Shown here: positions 1 through 8,281 of the stretch, one piece after another
Layout of the letters: each line of letters opens with the position of its first letter
Numbering within the stretch: position 1 is the first letter of the stretch
Origin: AC-32 sp963736055
GTDB lineage: Bacteria; Actinomycetota; Thermoleophilia; Gaiellales; Gaiellaceae
Direction of reading: 5' to 3'
Assembly (NCBI GenBank): GCA_963736055.1
Contig: CAVTNM010000009.1
Coordinates: forward strand, 372,001 to 436,000
DNA: 64,000 bases
Translations under genes and position numbers: made by a program
Notes under the pieces: generated by a model
Databases searched by the model: none
Told to the model about the DNA's origin: nothing
Seen by the model: the letters and a program-made list of their open reading frames with translations, nothing else

Positions 1-2
1 CG

Positions 3-935
3 TGGGCCGGCTACCGGCAGTTCTGCACGCTGTTCCTCTACCCGCTGCTGCTGCAGGCCTACCGCGGGATCCCGCCGCAGCCCTGGCTGAGGGGCAGCCT
101 CGAGGGCATCGAGCCCTCCGAAGCGCGCGCGCTCCTGCCCCGCTTCCGGCGCGGCGTCCTGACGCACGTGATCCTGCACGACCGGCTCGAGGCGAAGCAC
201 GCCGACCGGGCCGGCGAGGTCCGCGCTGAGCTGAAGGCCTCCGGCTTCCGCAAGGAGCTGATCCAGGCGAACGTGCGACGGCTTCGCAAGCTCGTGGGAC
301 GGCTCAGCCCGCGGCGCGGGCGCTCGACCTGGGCCGGCTACCGCGAGGCCGCGCCCTACAGCGACGAGGACGCCGAGCGCAAGGAGAGCTTCGTTCGGGA
401 GGCCGGTCATGCGCGCCTGCTCTGGGACCTGGGCGCGAACGACGGCCGCTTCTCCCGGGCCGCCGAGGCCGATGCGGTGGTCGCCGTCGACGGCGACGAG
501 CGGGTCGTCGGGGAGCTGTACGCCGCACTGCGCTCCGAAGGCTCGCGCACGATCCTTCCGCTCGTCGTCGACCTGGCCGACCCGTCGCCGGGCCGCGGGT
601 GGCGCGGCATCGAACGGCGCAGGCTCGAGGAGCGGGGCCGGCCGGACCTCGTCCTCTGCCTCGCCCTCGTCCACCACCTCGTGATCGGCCGCAACCTTCC
701 GTTCTCGGAGCTCGTCGCCTGGCTGCGCGGGCTCGACGCGCGGCTCGTGATCGAGTTCGCGGACCGCGAGGACCCGATGGTCAAGCGGCTGCTGGCCGCC
801 AAGCGCGCCGAGACCCACGAGGACTACGGCCGCGACGAGTTCGAGCGGGCGCTGGATGCTGCCTTCGAGGTCGAGCGCCGCGAGGAGCTGGGGGCGGGAA
901 CACGCACGCTGTACCGCGCGCGACCCCGGGGCTGA
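3..935 (+). CDS. Class I SAM-dependent methyltransferase, 5' end outside window
   Basis: The reading frame is open from the first bases of the window, so the N-terminus is missing. The fragment has about 310 residues. A Rossmann motif I (DLGANDGRFS) lies around residue 142 of the fragment, followed by an acidic VAVDGDE strand end, as expected for a SAM-binding methyltransferase. The substrate is not evident. The stop codon lies only 2 bases before the GTG of the membrane sulfatase, so the two are probably co-transcribed; this pairing suggests modification of a surface polymer, which is inference. Confidence 0.75.
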   Translation, partial: WAGYRQFCTLFLYPLLLQAYRGIPPQPWLRGSLEGIEPSEARALLPRFRRGVLTHVILHDRLEAKHADRAGEVRAELKASGFRKELIQANVRRLRKLVGRLSPRRGRSTWAGYREAAPYSDEDAERKESFVREAGHARLLWDLGANDGRFSRAAEADAVVAVDGDERVVGELYAALRSEGSRTILPLVVDLADPSPGRGWRGIERRRLEERGRPDLVLCLALVHHLVIGRNLPFSELVAWLRGLDARLVIEFADREDPMVKRLLAAKRAETHEDYGRDEFERALDAAFEVERREELGAGTRTLYRARPRG

Positions 936-937
936 GC

Positions 938-2839
938 GTGCGCCTGCGGATCGCCGCACTCCATCTGCTCGTCCTCTGGGCCTTTGCCGTCGCGCAGCCG
1001 CTCTTCGACCTGCTCGGCAAGAACGGCGAGTTCTTCGCCGCGCGCGGCTCGACCCGCTGGGACGTGGTGCTCTTCGCCTTCGTGGTGCTGTTCGTCCCGC
1101 CGGCGATCCTGGCCGGGATCGAGGCGCTGGTCCCGCGCCCGGCACGCGACGTCCTGCACACGGTGCTGGTCGGGGCGCTGGTTGGGCTGTTCGTCCTCCA
1201 GCTGATCCGCGGCGCGGATTGGAGCGGGCCGCTGCTCGTCGTGTTGGCCGGGCTCGTCGGCGCCGGAGCTGCACTTGCGTACGTGCGGCTCCCGGGAGCG
1301 CGGACGGTCTTGACCGTGCTCGCCCCGGCGCCGCTGCTCTTCCTCGGGCTCTTCCTCCTCCACTCGGATGCCTCCCGGCTCACGTTCTCCGGCACCGACA
1401 CTGCCTTCGCGGCCGGCGAGCGACCGAAGGTGCCGGTCGTCCTGGTCGCCTTCGACGAGCTGCCGATCAACTCGCTGCTCGATGCGCACGGCCGGATCGA
1501 CCGTTCCCGCTTCCCCAACTTCGCCAAGCTCGCCGCGGGCTCCACCTGGTTCGCGAACACGAGCACGGTCGCGGAGGGCACGACGCACGCCGTCCCGGCG
1601 ATCCTGACCGGGCGATTCCCGCGTGCCGGGGAGTTCCCGGTCTACACCGACCACAGGCAGAACCTCTTCACGCTCCTCGGTGGCGCGGCCGACCTCCACG
1701 TCGCCGACGATGAGACGCACCTCTGCCCACCGAAACTCTGCCCGGGCCTCGAGGGCTCGTTCGGCGGCCGGATGCAAGGGCTCGCCGAGGACACGGGCGT
1801 CGTCTACCTGCACCAGCTCCTCCCGGACGACCTCACCGGCGGCATCCCGTCGATCGCGAACGGCTGGGACAACTTCCTTCGGGACGCGAGCGGGCAGCAG
1901 GACCCGGGCCGGCTCCAGCCGGGGTTCGCCGAGTCCCTCCGGCCGGGCGGCAGGGCGGCCCTCTGGTACGTGCACTTCATGCTGCCTCACAGCCCCTGGC
2001 GGTACCTGCCCTCGGGCCGCAGCTACTCGATCCGACAGGCGCCCGGCTGGGGGCCGGACGAGGTGTGGAACGACAATCAGGCCGCGGTCGACCAGTACTG
2101 GCAGCGGCACCTGCTCCAGCTGGGGTACTCCGACCGCGTGCTCGGCAGGCTTCTCGCCCGCCTCAAGCGGTCGGGGCTCTACGACGAGGCGCTCGTGATC
2201 GTCACGGCCGACCACGGCGTCAGCTTCCGGGCGGGCCAGAAGCGCCGGCCGCTCTCCCCGGAGAACCTCCAGGACATCGCGTACGTGCCGTTGTTCGTCA
2301 AGCTCCCGCACCAGCGGCGCGGGCGCATGGAGCGCGCGCCGGCGAGGACGATCGACATCTTTCCGACGATCGCCTCCGCGATCGGGGTGCGGATCCCCTG
2401 GCAGGTGGACGGCCACTCGCTGCTCGGGCGCCGGCCGGACGAGCGGCAGGTGGTGCTGATCAAGGACGGCGGCAAGCGCTACGTCGTGCCCGTGGCGACG
2501 CTCGAGGCGCGGCGCGCGCGGGCGCTCCGCCGTCAGCTGCGGCTCTTCGGCTCGGACGAGCCGCCGTCGAGCCTCTATGCGGTCGGACCGGGGCGCGGGC
2601 GCGAGAATCACTCGATCGAGGGACGCCCTCTCCCCGCGCGACTCGACGAGATCGACCGTTCGAGTGACCCCGTTCAGGTCAGTGGACGCGTGAGCGTGAG
2701 CACGACGGAGATCGCCGTGGTGGTGGGCAAGAGAGTCGTCGCGGTCGCGCCGGCCGTCGCCGGCCGCTTCTGGGCCCTGGTGCCGAAAGCCCGTCTGGGC
2801 GCCGAAACTCCCCAGATCTACTCGCTGCCAGGAGCGTGA
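938..2839 (+). CDS. Membrane-anchored sulfatase / alkaline-phosphatase-superfamily protein
   Basis: A 633-residue protein starting at a GTG just after the upstream stop. About five hydrophobic helices fill residues 1-155. A periplasm-facing catalytic domain of the sulfatase/AlkP fold follows. The metal-binding aspartate sits in VLVAFDELP near residue 170, the nucleophile region in EGTTHAVP near 213, a histidine in HFMLPHSPW, and the C-terminal metal site in TADHGVSF near 426. This layout is that of LtaS/MdoB-like and actinobacterial membrane sulfatases, which move or remove phospho- or sulfo-groups on envelope polymers. The precise substrate cannot be told. Some frames upstream are open, but residues before 938 look like a shadow of the methyltransferase gene. 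Confidence 0.8.
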   Translation: MRLRIAALHLLVLWAFAVAQPLFDLLGKNGEFFAARGSTRWDVVLFAFVVLFVPPAILAGIEALVPRPARDVLHTVLVGALVGLFVLQLIRGADWSGPLLVVLAGLVGAGAALAYVRLPGARTVLTVLAPAPLLFLGLFLLHSDASRLTFSGTDTAFAAGERPKVPVVLVAFDELPINSLLDAHGRIDRSRFPNFAKLAAGSTWFANTSTVAEGTTHAVPAILTGRFPRAGEFPVYTDHRQNLFTLLGGAADLHVADDETHLCPPKLCPGLEGSFGGRMQGLAEDTGVVYLHQLLPDDLTGGIPSIANGWDNFLRDASGQQDPGRLQPGFAESLRPGGRAALWYVHFMLPHSPWRYLPSGRSYSIRQAPGWGPDEVWNDNQAAVDQYWQRHLLQLGYSDRVLGRLLARLKRSGLYDEALVIVTADHGVSFRAGQKRRPLSPENLQDIAYVPLFVKLPHQRRGRMERAPARTIDIFPTIASAIGVRIPWQVDGHSLLGRRPDERQVVLIKDGGKRYVVPVATLEARRARALRRQLRLFGSDEPPSSLYAVGPGRGRENHSIEGRPLPARLDEIDRSSDPVQVSGRVSVSTTEIAVVVGKRVVAVAPAVAGRFWALVPKARLGAETPQIYSLPGA

Positions 2840-2874
2840 GCGCGCCCGGCACGGCCGCCACCGGCCGGGCGCGC
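2840..2874 (+). terminator. GC-rich hairpin directly after the sulfatase stop
   Basis: A 10-bp perfect stem (2840-2849 with 2865-2874) and 15-base loop begin right after the TGA. No T tract follows, so termination is plausible but not certain. Confidence 0.45.
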
Positions 2875-2975
2875 CGGGCGCCCGCCCGCCGTCCTCGAAA
2901 CGAACGGGCGCCGCAGCTCTCTGGTGAAGCCCCTCTCCCCTAGGTCACGTTGTAGTCAGGACCGCGAAAAACGCC

Positions 2976-3040
2976 ATCCCTCGTTCTAGGTACCCCGCTC
3001 GTTCGAGGGATGATCCCCCGAAAGGGGGATTCCTTTTCTT
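2976..3040. terminator. Two adjacent hairpins between convergent genes, probably a bidirectional terminator
   Basis: Bases 2976-2983 pair with 3004-3011 (8 bp). On the minus strand this stem is followed by GGCGTTTTT, which suits the end of rel transcripts. Next to it, 3013-3019 pairs with 3024-3030 around a GAAA tetraloop and is followed on the plus strand by TCCTTTTCTT, a good intrinsic terminator for rightward transcripts. Confidence 0.65.
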
Positions 3041-3045
3041 GGTGG

Positions 3046-5253
3046 CTAGGACGGGGTGACGCGGTAGGCGTCGAAGACCGCGTCGAGGTTCCTGAGCGCG
3101 GTCAGAAGGCTCCGGAGAGCCTTCACGTCCCCGACCTCGGCGACGTACCAGTTCTTGGCGAGCTGATCCTCGACGTGGCCGCCGTACTCGACGATGTTCG
3201 CGCCGTGCTCGGCGAACGTCCGGGCCACGTCTTCCAGCAGCCGCGGCCGGTCCCAGGAGTCGACCGAGATCTGCACGCGGAAGCTCTGCGTCGCGCCGCC
3301 GTCCCAGGAGACGTTCGTGAAGCGCTCGGGATTCCGCTTCAGGGCCTTCACGTTCGAGCAGTCCTCGCGGTGGATGGTGATTCCCTTCCCCAGCGAGATG
3401 TAGCCGACGATCTCGTCCCCGGGAAGTGGCGTGCAGCACTTGGCGAGCCGGACGAGCACGTCGTCCACCCCGCGAACGGAAATGCCGAAGTTCTCGCTCG
3501 AGACGGCGTGCCGGGCCTTCGGCGCCTTGAGCGGAACGGCTTCCTCGGTCGCGACCTCCTCGGTCTTCAGCCGCTGGATCACCTTGTTCACGATCTGGCC
3601 GGCTGCGAGCTTCCCCGAGCCGAGCGCGAGGTAGAAGTCCTCCGCCTTCTTGAAGCCGGTCTCGCGGATCACCTGCGCGAGCACGGCGGACCCCTGGAGC
3701 TTCTTGTACGGCAGGTTCTGCTTCTTCAGCGCCGACTCGAGCGCCTCGCGTCCCTTCTGCTCGGTCTCCTCGCGCGTCTCCCGCGAGAACCACTGGCGGA
3801 TCTTGTTGCGTGCTCGCGAGGACGCGGCGAGCGAGAGCCAGTCGCGCGACGGGCCGCGCCCTGCCTTGGTGGTCAGGATCTCGACGAAGTCGCCGCTCTT
3901 CAGCCGGTAGTGGAGCGGCACGATCCGGCCGTTGATCTTGGCGCCGATCGTGCGATGGCCGACGTCGGTGTGGACCGCGTAGGCGAAGTCGATCGGCGTC
4001 GAGTTGGACGGAAGCACCTTGACCTCGCCCTTGGGCGTGAACACGTAGACCTCGTCGTCGAAGAGGTCGGTGCGGAAGCTCTTGATGAACTCGCGCGGGT
4101 CGGTCTCGTCCTCCTGCCAGTCCATCAGCTGGCGGATCCAGGCGAGCCACTCCTCGTCGGCCGGGCCGTCCTTCGAGCCGACCTTGTAGAGCCAGTGCGC
4201 GGCGACGCCGAACTCCGCCGTCTCGTGCATCTCGCGCGTGCGCACCTGGATCTCGAGCGGCCGCCCCTCCGGGCCGACGACCGTGGTGTGGAGCGCGCGG
4301 TAGCCGTTCAGCTTCGGCATCGCGACGTAGTCCTTGAAGCGGCCGGGCATCGGCTTCCAGAGCGAGTGGATCAGGCCGAGCGCGCCGTAGCAGTCGCGGG
4401 TCCCCTCGTCGCCGTCGCGCTCCGCGATCACCCGCATCGCCGTGAGGTCGTAGATCTCGTTGAACTCGCGGCCCTTCTTAGCCATCTTGTCGTAGATCGA
4501 GTAGAAGTGCTTCGCGCGACCCGAGATGTCGGCCGGGATGTCCACCTTCTCGAGCTCGCGCTGGAGCGTCATCGCGGCCTCGCGGACGTGCTCCTCGCGA
4601 TCGGCGCGGCGCTCGCTCACCATTGCCTTGATCTCGTCGTACTTGCGGGGGTGCAAGGTCGAGAAGGCCAGGTCCTCGAGCTCCCACTTGATCTTGTTGA
4701 TGCCGAGCCGGTGGGCGAGCGGGGCGTAGACCTCGAGCGTCTCCTTGCCCTTCTGGACCTGCTTCTGCTTGCCCAGGTACTCGATCGTGCGCATGTTGTG
4801 CAGGCGGTCGGCGAGCTTGATCAGGATCACCCGCACGTCCTGCGCCATCGCGACGATCATCTTGCGGTAGTTCTCGGCCTCGGCCTGCTCGCGGCTCTGG
4901 AACTGGATCCGGGTCAGCTTGGTGACGCCCTCGACGAGCTGGGCAATCTCGTCGCCGAACTCGTCGCGCACCTCCTTGATGTCGGTGCCGGTGTCCTCGA
5001 CCACGTCGTGGAGGAGCGCCGCGGCGATCGTCTCCTCGTCGAGGCGCAGCTCGGCGCAGATCTTCGCCGCGCCCCAGGGGTGGTTGATGAAGTCCTCGCC
5101 CGAGCGCCGCTGCTGCCCCTCGTGGGCGTTCGCCGCGAAGCGAAAAGCGCGAGCGAGCAGATCGCGGTCGACGTCTGGGTTGTAGGCGGCGACGGTCGCG
5201 ATCAGCTCGTCGATCAGCTCTTGGTGTCGTTCACCTGCTTCCAGGACCGTCAT
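3046..5253 (-). CDS. rel: Bifunctional (p)ppGpp synthetase/hydrolase
   Basis: A 735-residue RelA/SpoT homologue that makes and degrades the alarmone (p)ppGpp in the cytoplasm. Domains in order: HD hydrolase (HDVVEDT near residue 85), synthetase (SIYDKM, then GRFKDYVAMPKLNGY), TGS (VYVFTPKGEV onward), helical region and C-terminal ACT (ISVDSWDRPRLLEDVA). The intact HD motif together with RFKD, which in bifunctional Rel enzymes replaces the EXDD of synthetase-only RelA, indicates both activities. The length is typical. The ATG start is supported by a TACAAT box 7 bases upstream. It converges on the sulfatase operon. Confidence 0.97.
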   Translation of the reverse strand: MTVLEAGERHQELIDELIATVAAYNPDVDRDLLARAFRFAANAHEGQQRRSGEDFINHPWGAAKICAELRLDEETIAAALLHDVVEDTGTDIKEVRDEFGDEIAQLVEGVTKLTRIQFQSREQAEAENYRKMIVAMAQDVRVILIKLADRLHNMRTIEYLGKQKQVQKGKETLEVYAPLAHRLGINKIKWELEDLAFSTLHPRKYDEIKAMVSERRADREEHVREAAMTLQRELEKVDIPADISGRAKHFYSIYDKMAKKGREFNEIYDLTAMRVIAERDGDEGTRDCYGALGLIHSLWKPMPGRFKDYVAMPKLNGYRALHTTVVGPEGRPLEIQVRTREMHETAEFGVAAHWLYKVGSKDGPADEEWLAWIRQLMDWQEDETDPREFIKSFRTDLFDDEVYVFTPKGEVKVLPSNSTPIDFAYAVHTDVGHRTIGAKINGRIVPLHYRLKSGDFVEILTTKAGRGPSRDWLSLAASSRARNKIRQWFSRETREETEQKGREALESALKKQNLPYKKLQGSAVLAQVIRETGFKKAEDFYLALGSGKLAAGQIVNKVIQRLKTEEVATEEAVPLKAPKARHAVSSENFGISVRGVDDVLVRLAKCCTPLPGDEIVGYISLGKGITIHREDCSNVKALKRNPERFTNVSWDGGATQSFRVQISVDSWDRPRLLEDVARTFAEHGANIVEYGGHVEDQLAKNWYVAEVGDVKALRSLLTALRNLDAVFDAYRVTPS

Positions 5254-5259
5254 AGGAAA

Positions 5260-5265
5260 ATTGTA
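5260..5265 (-). promoter_or_regulatory. Leaderless -10 box of rel
   Basis: TACAAT on the minus strand, separated by 7 bases from the ATG. Transcription should start at or next to the A of the start codon. No clear -35 is seen. Confidence 0.65.
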
Positions 5266-5478
5266 CTCCGGGGCTTTCCTCTGCCCGCCAGGCGTAATTC
5301 CTCGCGCAGGAGGGAACTCTTTCCCCGCGAATGGTGTTCGTCATGCGCAGGCGCAGACAACAACGACAGGCGACGAGGCTGGCGAGGCTGCTCGTGTCGC
5401 TCGACGACGCTGCGCGCGAGGAGCGACCCTGGTGGCGCGTGCGACGGGTGTCACGCGCGGCGCTCGGGACCTCTCGCG
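5266..5478. other. Non-coding, hairpin-rich stretch upstream of the rod-like RNA candidate
   Basis: I see no convincing gene. It holds perfect stems at 5396-5402 with 5421-5427 (7 bp) and 5435-5441 with 5452-5458 (7 bp, 10-base loop). It may be the 5' part of the structured RNA that follows, or of a rel upstream region. Confidence 0.4.
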
Positions 5479-5650
5479 CCTAGGAGGGCTTCGCGGAACG
5501 ACGCTCGTCGCCGGAGTGCGATGGTCGTTCCGAGGCAAGGACGCAGGGGGCGTTCGTACCTGGAAGGTACGGGCGCGACCGAGGACGCCGCCTCGGGGCG
5601 AGCAGCGTGCTCCGGCGGCACAGACGGCGTTTCGGGAAGCCCTCCCTAGG
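5479..5650 (+). ncRNA. Candidate structured RNA: long rod-like hairpin of unknown class
   Basis: Nested pairings share one centre. A closing stem joins 5479-5492 to 5636-5650 (14 bp, one bulge). An inner helix joins 5507-5536 to 5590-5619 with few mismatches, including perfect blocks 5511-5516/5610-5615 and 5530-5536/5590-5596. A 13x13 internal loop follows. An apical stem 5550-5560/5566-5576 carries the pentaloop TGGAA. About seven pairs are G-T on the plus strand and would be A-C mismatches on the minus strand, so the RNA is probably plus-strand. The rod shape with an internal bubble recalls 6S RNA, but no diagnostic sequence is seen. Signature motifs of RNase P RNA, tmRNA and SRP RNA were looked for and not found. 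The 3' arm overlaps the end of the antisense micro-gene. Confidence 0.45.
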
Positions 5651-5816
5651 TTCCGCCGCCGAACGGGAACGCGAACGGCCCCGTCTTGTTGGCGACGTCC
5701 TTGACGCGCTGCTGTGCGTCCTGGCGGTTGAGCCCCGCCTGGCGCTCCCGCTCCTGCACGTAGCGCGCGTGCGACTTCTTCTGCTGCCGCGCCTTGAGTG
5801 CATGGCGGAGCCCCAT
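5646..5816 (-). CDS. Small basic protein (56 aa), coupled to the upstream micro-gene
   Basis: The product is 56 residues, rich in Lys, Arg and Gln (ALKARQQKKSHARYVQERER near the N-terminus), with a glycine-rich end (FPFGGGT). It is not a known family to me. Its ATG shares one base with the TGA of the upstream 66-residue gene (TGATG), which argues for translational coupling and thus for a real gene. Its stop codon lies inside the 3' arm of the antisense hairpin RNA candidate. Confidence 0.55.
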   Translation of the reverse strand: MGLRHALKARQQKKSHARYVQERERQAGLNRQDAQQRVKDVANKTGPFAFPFGGGT

Positions 5817-6016
5817 CACTTCCGAGGTCTTCCCTCGTCGTATGCCTTCACGTAGTTGGGCGGGACGATCTCGGGACCACCACCGCCCACCGCGGGCGCC
5901 CCCGCATGAACCGACATCGCGTCCGTGTTTTCCAGCGGCGCCTTGTCGGAACTCGTCAGGCCACGCTTGTCGAGCGAACGGAAGCGGAACCGCCTGATCC
6001 GTTCGATGATGCTCAT
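5816..6016 (-). CDS. Small hypothetical protein (66 aa)
   Basis: Starts with MSIIERIRRFRFRSLDKRG and ends PPNYVKAYDEGRPRK. The Gly/Ala/Pro-rich middle looks disordered. No family is recognised. A TACCAT box lies exactly 7 bases before the ATG, inside the recJ-proximal gap, so this gene has its own leaderless promoter. It is followed with a 1-base overlap by the 56-residue gene, forming a two-gene micro-operon between recJ and rel. Confidence 0.6.
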   Translation of the reverse strand: MSIIERIRRFRFRSLDKRGLTSSDKAPLENTDAMSVHAGAPAVGGGGPEIVPPNYVKAYDEGRPRK

Positions 6017-6023
6017 GTGACGA

Positions 6024-6029
6024 ATGGTA
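6024..6029 (-). promoter_or_regulatory. Leaderless -10 box of the micro-operon
   Basis: TACCAT on the minus strand, 7 bases from the ATG at 6016 and 7 bases beyond the recJ stop. Confidence 0.6.
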
Positions 6030-6035
6030 CTCCCG

Positions 6036-7913
6036 CTAGGCCGCGCGGGCGAGCGCGGGCTCGGCCAGCAGCGCGAGGAACCGCTCGGACTCGAGCAGGT
6101 GCCGCCGAGCGCCTCCCTGGGCCAGCTCCAGCTCCTCGAAGACCGCCGAGGCGTCCGGATCACGGGCGTCGGCCGGCTTGCGCCACTCGTCCTTGAGCCA
6201 TTCGCGCCGCTCGACGTAGCGGTCGTCGGCGTCGAAGACCTCTCTCACGTTGAGCTGCGGCGAGACGGTGCCGTTCCACTGGTTGGCCTGGAGCTTGAAG
6301 GCGACGTCGTAGCGGCCCACGCGGCGGAACCGGTCGAGCTGCTTGCCGAGCCGGAAGGCGATCGCGCTGCCGGAGTCGCGGCCGTCCTCGCGCACGCGGA
6401 ACTTGAGGTGCTTGCCCTCCCCCACCGTGGCCGGCTCCACCAGCTCGCAGCCGGCGAGCAGCAGGGTGACGTTCGGGTTTCCGAGGCCGAACGGCGCGAG
6501 CCGGGCGAGCTCGACACAGAGCTCCAGCGTGAGGTCGCCGCCGTGGACGAGCGCATCCACCTTCGTGGGCGGCCGGAGGTCGTCTTCGTCGAGGGCCAGG
6601 TCGCCGGCGGACGAGAAGGCTTCGGCGAACGCGTCGACGTTCTCCGGCTTGATCGAGAGCCCGGCAGCCGCCGCGTGGCCGCCCCAGCGCTCCAGGTGAC
6701 CTGAGCTCTGGCGGAGCCCGTCGTGGAGGTCGAAGCCGGGAATCGAGCGGCCCGAGCCCTTCCAGTCGCCGTCGGTGCCGGCGATCAGGACGACAGGCCG
6801 GCCATAGCGCTCGACCAGGCGCGAGGCGACGATGCCGATGACGCCCTGGTGCCAGCCTGCGCCTGCGACGACGTACGCGCGCCGGCTGCGGCGGGCCTCC
6901 GGCCACGACTCGATCGCCTCGACCGCTTCCCGCAGGATCCGCTCCTCGACGGCCTGGCGATCGCGGTTGAGGTCTTCGAGCTGGGACGCGAGCCGTCGGG
7001 CCTGCTCCCGATCGTCGGTCAGGAGGAGCTCCAGCGCCGCCTCCGGGCGACCGAGCCGCCCCGCGGCGTTGAGCCGCGGCGCCAGGCGAAAGCCGATCGC
7101 GCCGGCGTCGACGGTGGCCGGATCGACGCCCGCCGAGCGCATCAGCTGCTGCAGCCCGGGCCTCTGGGTGCGCGCGAGGCGCCTGAGGCCCTCCACCGCC
7201 AGGCCGCGGTTCTCGTCCAGGAGCGGGACGACGTCCGCCACCGTCGCCACCGCGACGAGGTCGAGGTGGCGCGCAAGCGTCTCCGAGCTTGAGCCCAAAA
7301 GCGCCTGCCCGAGCTTCCAGACGACGCCGGTGCCGCAGAGCTCGGCGAAGGGGTAGTCACCGCCGTAGGGCCCGACGACCGGGCAGTCCGGGAGCTCCAG
7401 ATCTGCACGGTGATGGTCGGTGACCACCACGTCGAGGCCGAGCGCCCGCGCATGGGCGACCTCGTCCACGGCGGTCACCCCGCAGTCGACGGTGACGACG
7501 AGCCCGAATCCCTCCTCGGCGAGGCGCGTGATGGTGTCGCGCGCGAGGCCGTAGCCCTCGTCGAAGCGGCTCGGCAGGTGCCACGAGACCTCGGCGCCGA
7601 GCTCGCGCAGGACGAGCACCGCCAGGGCGGTGGCGCAGATCCCGTCGGCGTCGTAGTCGCCGTGGACGCAGATCCGCTTCCCGTCGGCCACGGCGCGGCG
7701 GATCGCCTCGCACGCCTCGCGCATGTCGCCGAGCCGGGACGGGTCGTGCGCCGGCAGCTCGGCGGCGAGGAAGGCGGCGGCCCGCTCGGGATCGGCGTAT
7801 CCGCGACGAACGAGGACCGCGGCGACGGTCTCGCTGATTTCCAGCTCGCGCACGAGCCCCTCGACGTCGGCACGCGAGCAGTCGGCTCGGAGTTTCCAGT
7901 TCACCTGTTGCAC
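6036..7913 (-). CDS. recJ: Single-stranded-DNA-specific exonuclease RecJ
   Basis: About 625 residues. DHH-family phosphoesterase motifs are clear: HGDYDADGICAT (motif I), a VTVDCGVT strand (motif II) and VVTDHHRADLE (motif III), followed by a DHHA1 region with NAAGRLGRPEAALELL and a C-terminal OB-like part. RecJ degrades single-stranded DNA 5' to 3' in recombination and repair. The GTG at 7911-7913 is chosen because a TACCGT box precedes it by 9 bases and the reading upstream is not family-like; a second GTG at 7902-7904 is possible. The protein is slightly longer than the usual 570-580 residues at its C-terminus. Confidence 0.95.
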   Translation of the reverse strand: MQQVNWKLRADCSRADVEGLVRELEISETVAAVLVRRGYADPERAAAFLAAELPAHDPSRLGDMREACEAIRRAVADGKRICVHGDYDADGICATALAVLVLRELGAEVSWHLPSRFDEGYGLARDTITRLAEEGFGLVVTVDCGVTAVDEVAHARALGLDVVVTDHHRADLELPDCPVVGPYGGDYPFAELCGTGVVWKLGQALLGSSSETLARHLDLVAVATVADVVPLLDENRGLAVEGLRRLARTQRPGLQQLMRSAGVDPATVDAGAIGFRLAPRLNAAGRLGRPEAALELLLTDDREQARRLASQLEDLNRDRQAVEERILREAVEAIESWPEARRSRRAYVVAGAGWHQGVIGIVASRLVERYGRPVVLIAGTDGDWKGSGRSIPGFDLHDGLRQSSGHLERWGGHAAAAGLSIKPENVDAFAEAFSSAGDLALDEDDLRPPTKVDALVHGGDLTLELCVELARLAPFGLGNPNVTLLLAGCELVEPATVGEGKHLKFRVREDGRDSGSAIAFRLGKQLDRFRRVGRYDVAFKLQANQWNGTVSPQLNVREVFDADDRYVERREWLKDEWRKPADARDPDASAVFEELELAQGGARRHLLESERFLALLAEPALARAA

Positions 7914-7957
7914 GGGCAGCCAACGGTACGGAGGCCGCCGGACGGCCCTCGAGTGGC

Positions 7958-8239
7958 CTATTCGCGCGGGAGCTTTACGCCGAGCAGCGAGAGCCCGACG
8001 AGCAGCGCGAGCACGCCAACCGCCACGGCAGCGACGAGCCAGGGCCGCCGCTGCCTCTGCAGGGCCTCCCAGCCGACCTTCGCCCACAGGACGACCAGGC
8101 CTGCGGCGGCGCCGAAGACGACCACCAGCACCGGAGCGAGGATCGCCGCACGCTCGAGCGAGAGCTCGAAGACCCCGACCGCGACCAACACGAGCGCGGC
8201 GGTCAGAAGGCCCGAGAGAAGCGCCGCCCGCATGCTCAC
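7958..8239 (-). CDS. Small membrane protein (93 aa)
   Basis: Two hydrophobic pairs of helices (roughly residues 4-50 and 65-88) are separated by a basic loop, EALQRQRRPW. No family recognised. The GTG at 8237-8239 is preferred over the ATG two codons later because a TAGACT box lies 7 bases upstream of it. It is divergent from the next gene, and 44 bases separate it from recJ downstream. Confidence 0.6.
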   Translation of the reverse strand: MSMRAALLSGLLTAALVLVAVGVFELSLERAAILAPVLVVVFGAAAGLVVLWAKVGWEALQRQRRPWLVAAVAVGVLALLVGLSLLGVKLPRE

Positions 8240-8246
8240 GGGGGTC

Positions 8247-8275
8247 AGTCTACGTCCCGGTCCCGTGACTATCCT
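8247..8275. promoter_or_regulatory. Divergent leaderless promoters
   Basis: On the minus strand TAGACT (8247-8252) lies 7 bases before the GTG of the membrane gene. On the plus strand TATCCT (8270-8275) lies 6 bases before the GTG at 8282. The two transcripts start about 40 bases apart. Confidence 0.6.
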
Positions 8276-8281
8276 CTGCCT

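Noticed and set aside
5266..5290. A GAGGAAAG-like motif on the minus strand recalling RNase P RNA
   Set aside because: The conserved downstream parts of RNase P RNA would fall inside rel coding sequence, and the motif differs at a key base.
3010..5649. A very long plus-strand open frame over rel
   Set aside because: It is antisense to a clearly conserved gene; high GC creates such shadows, and its translation resembles no protein family.
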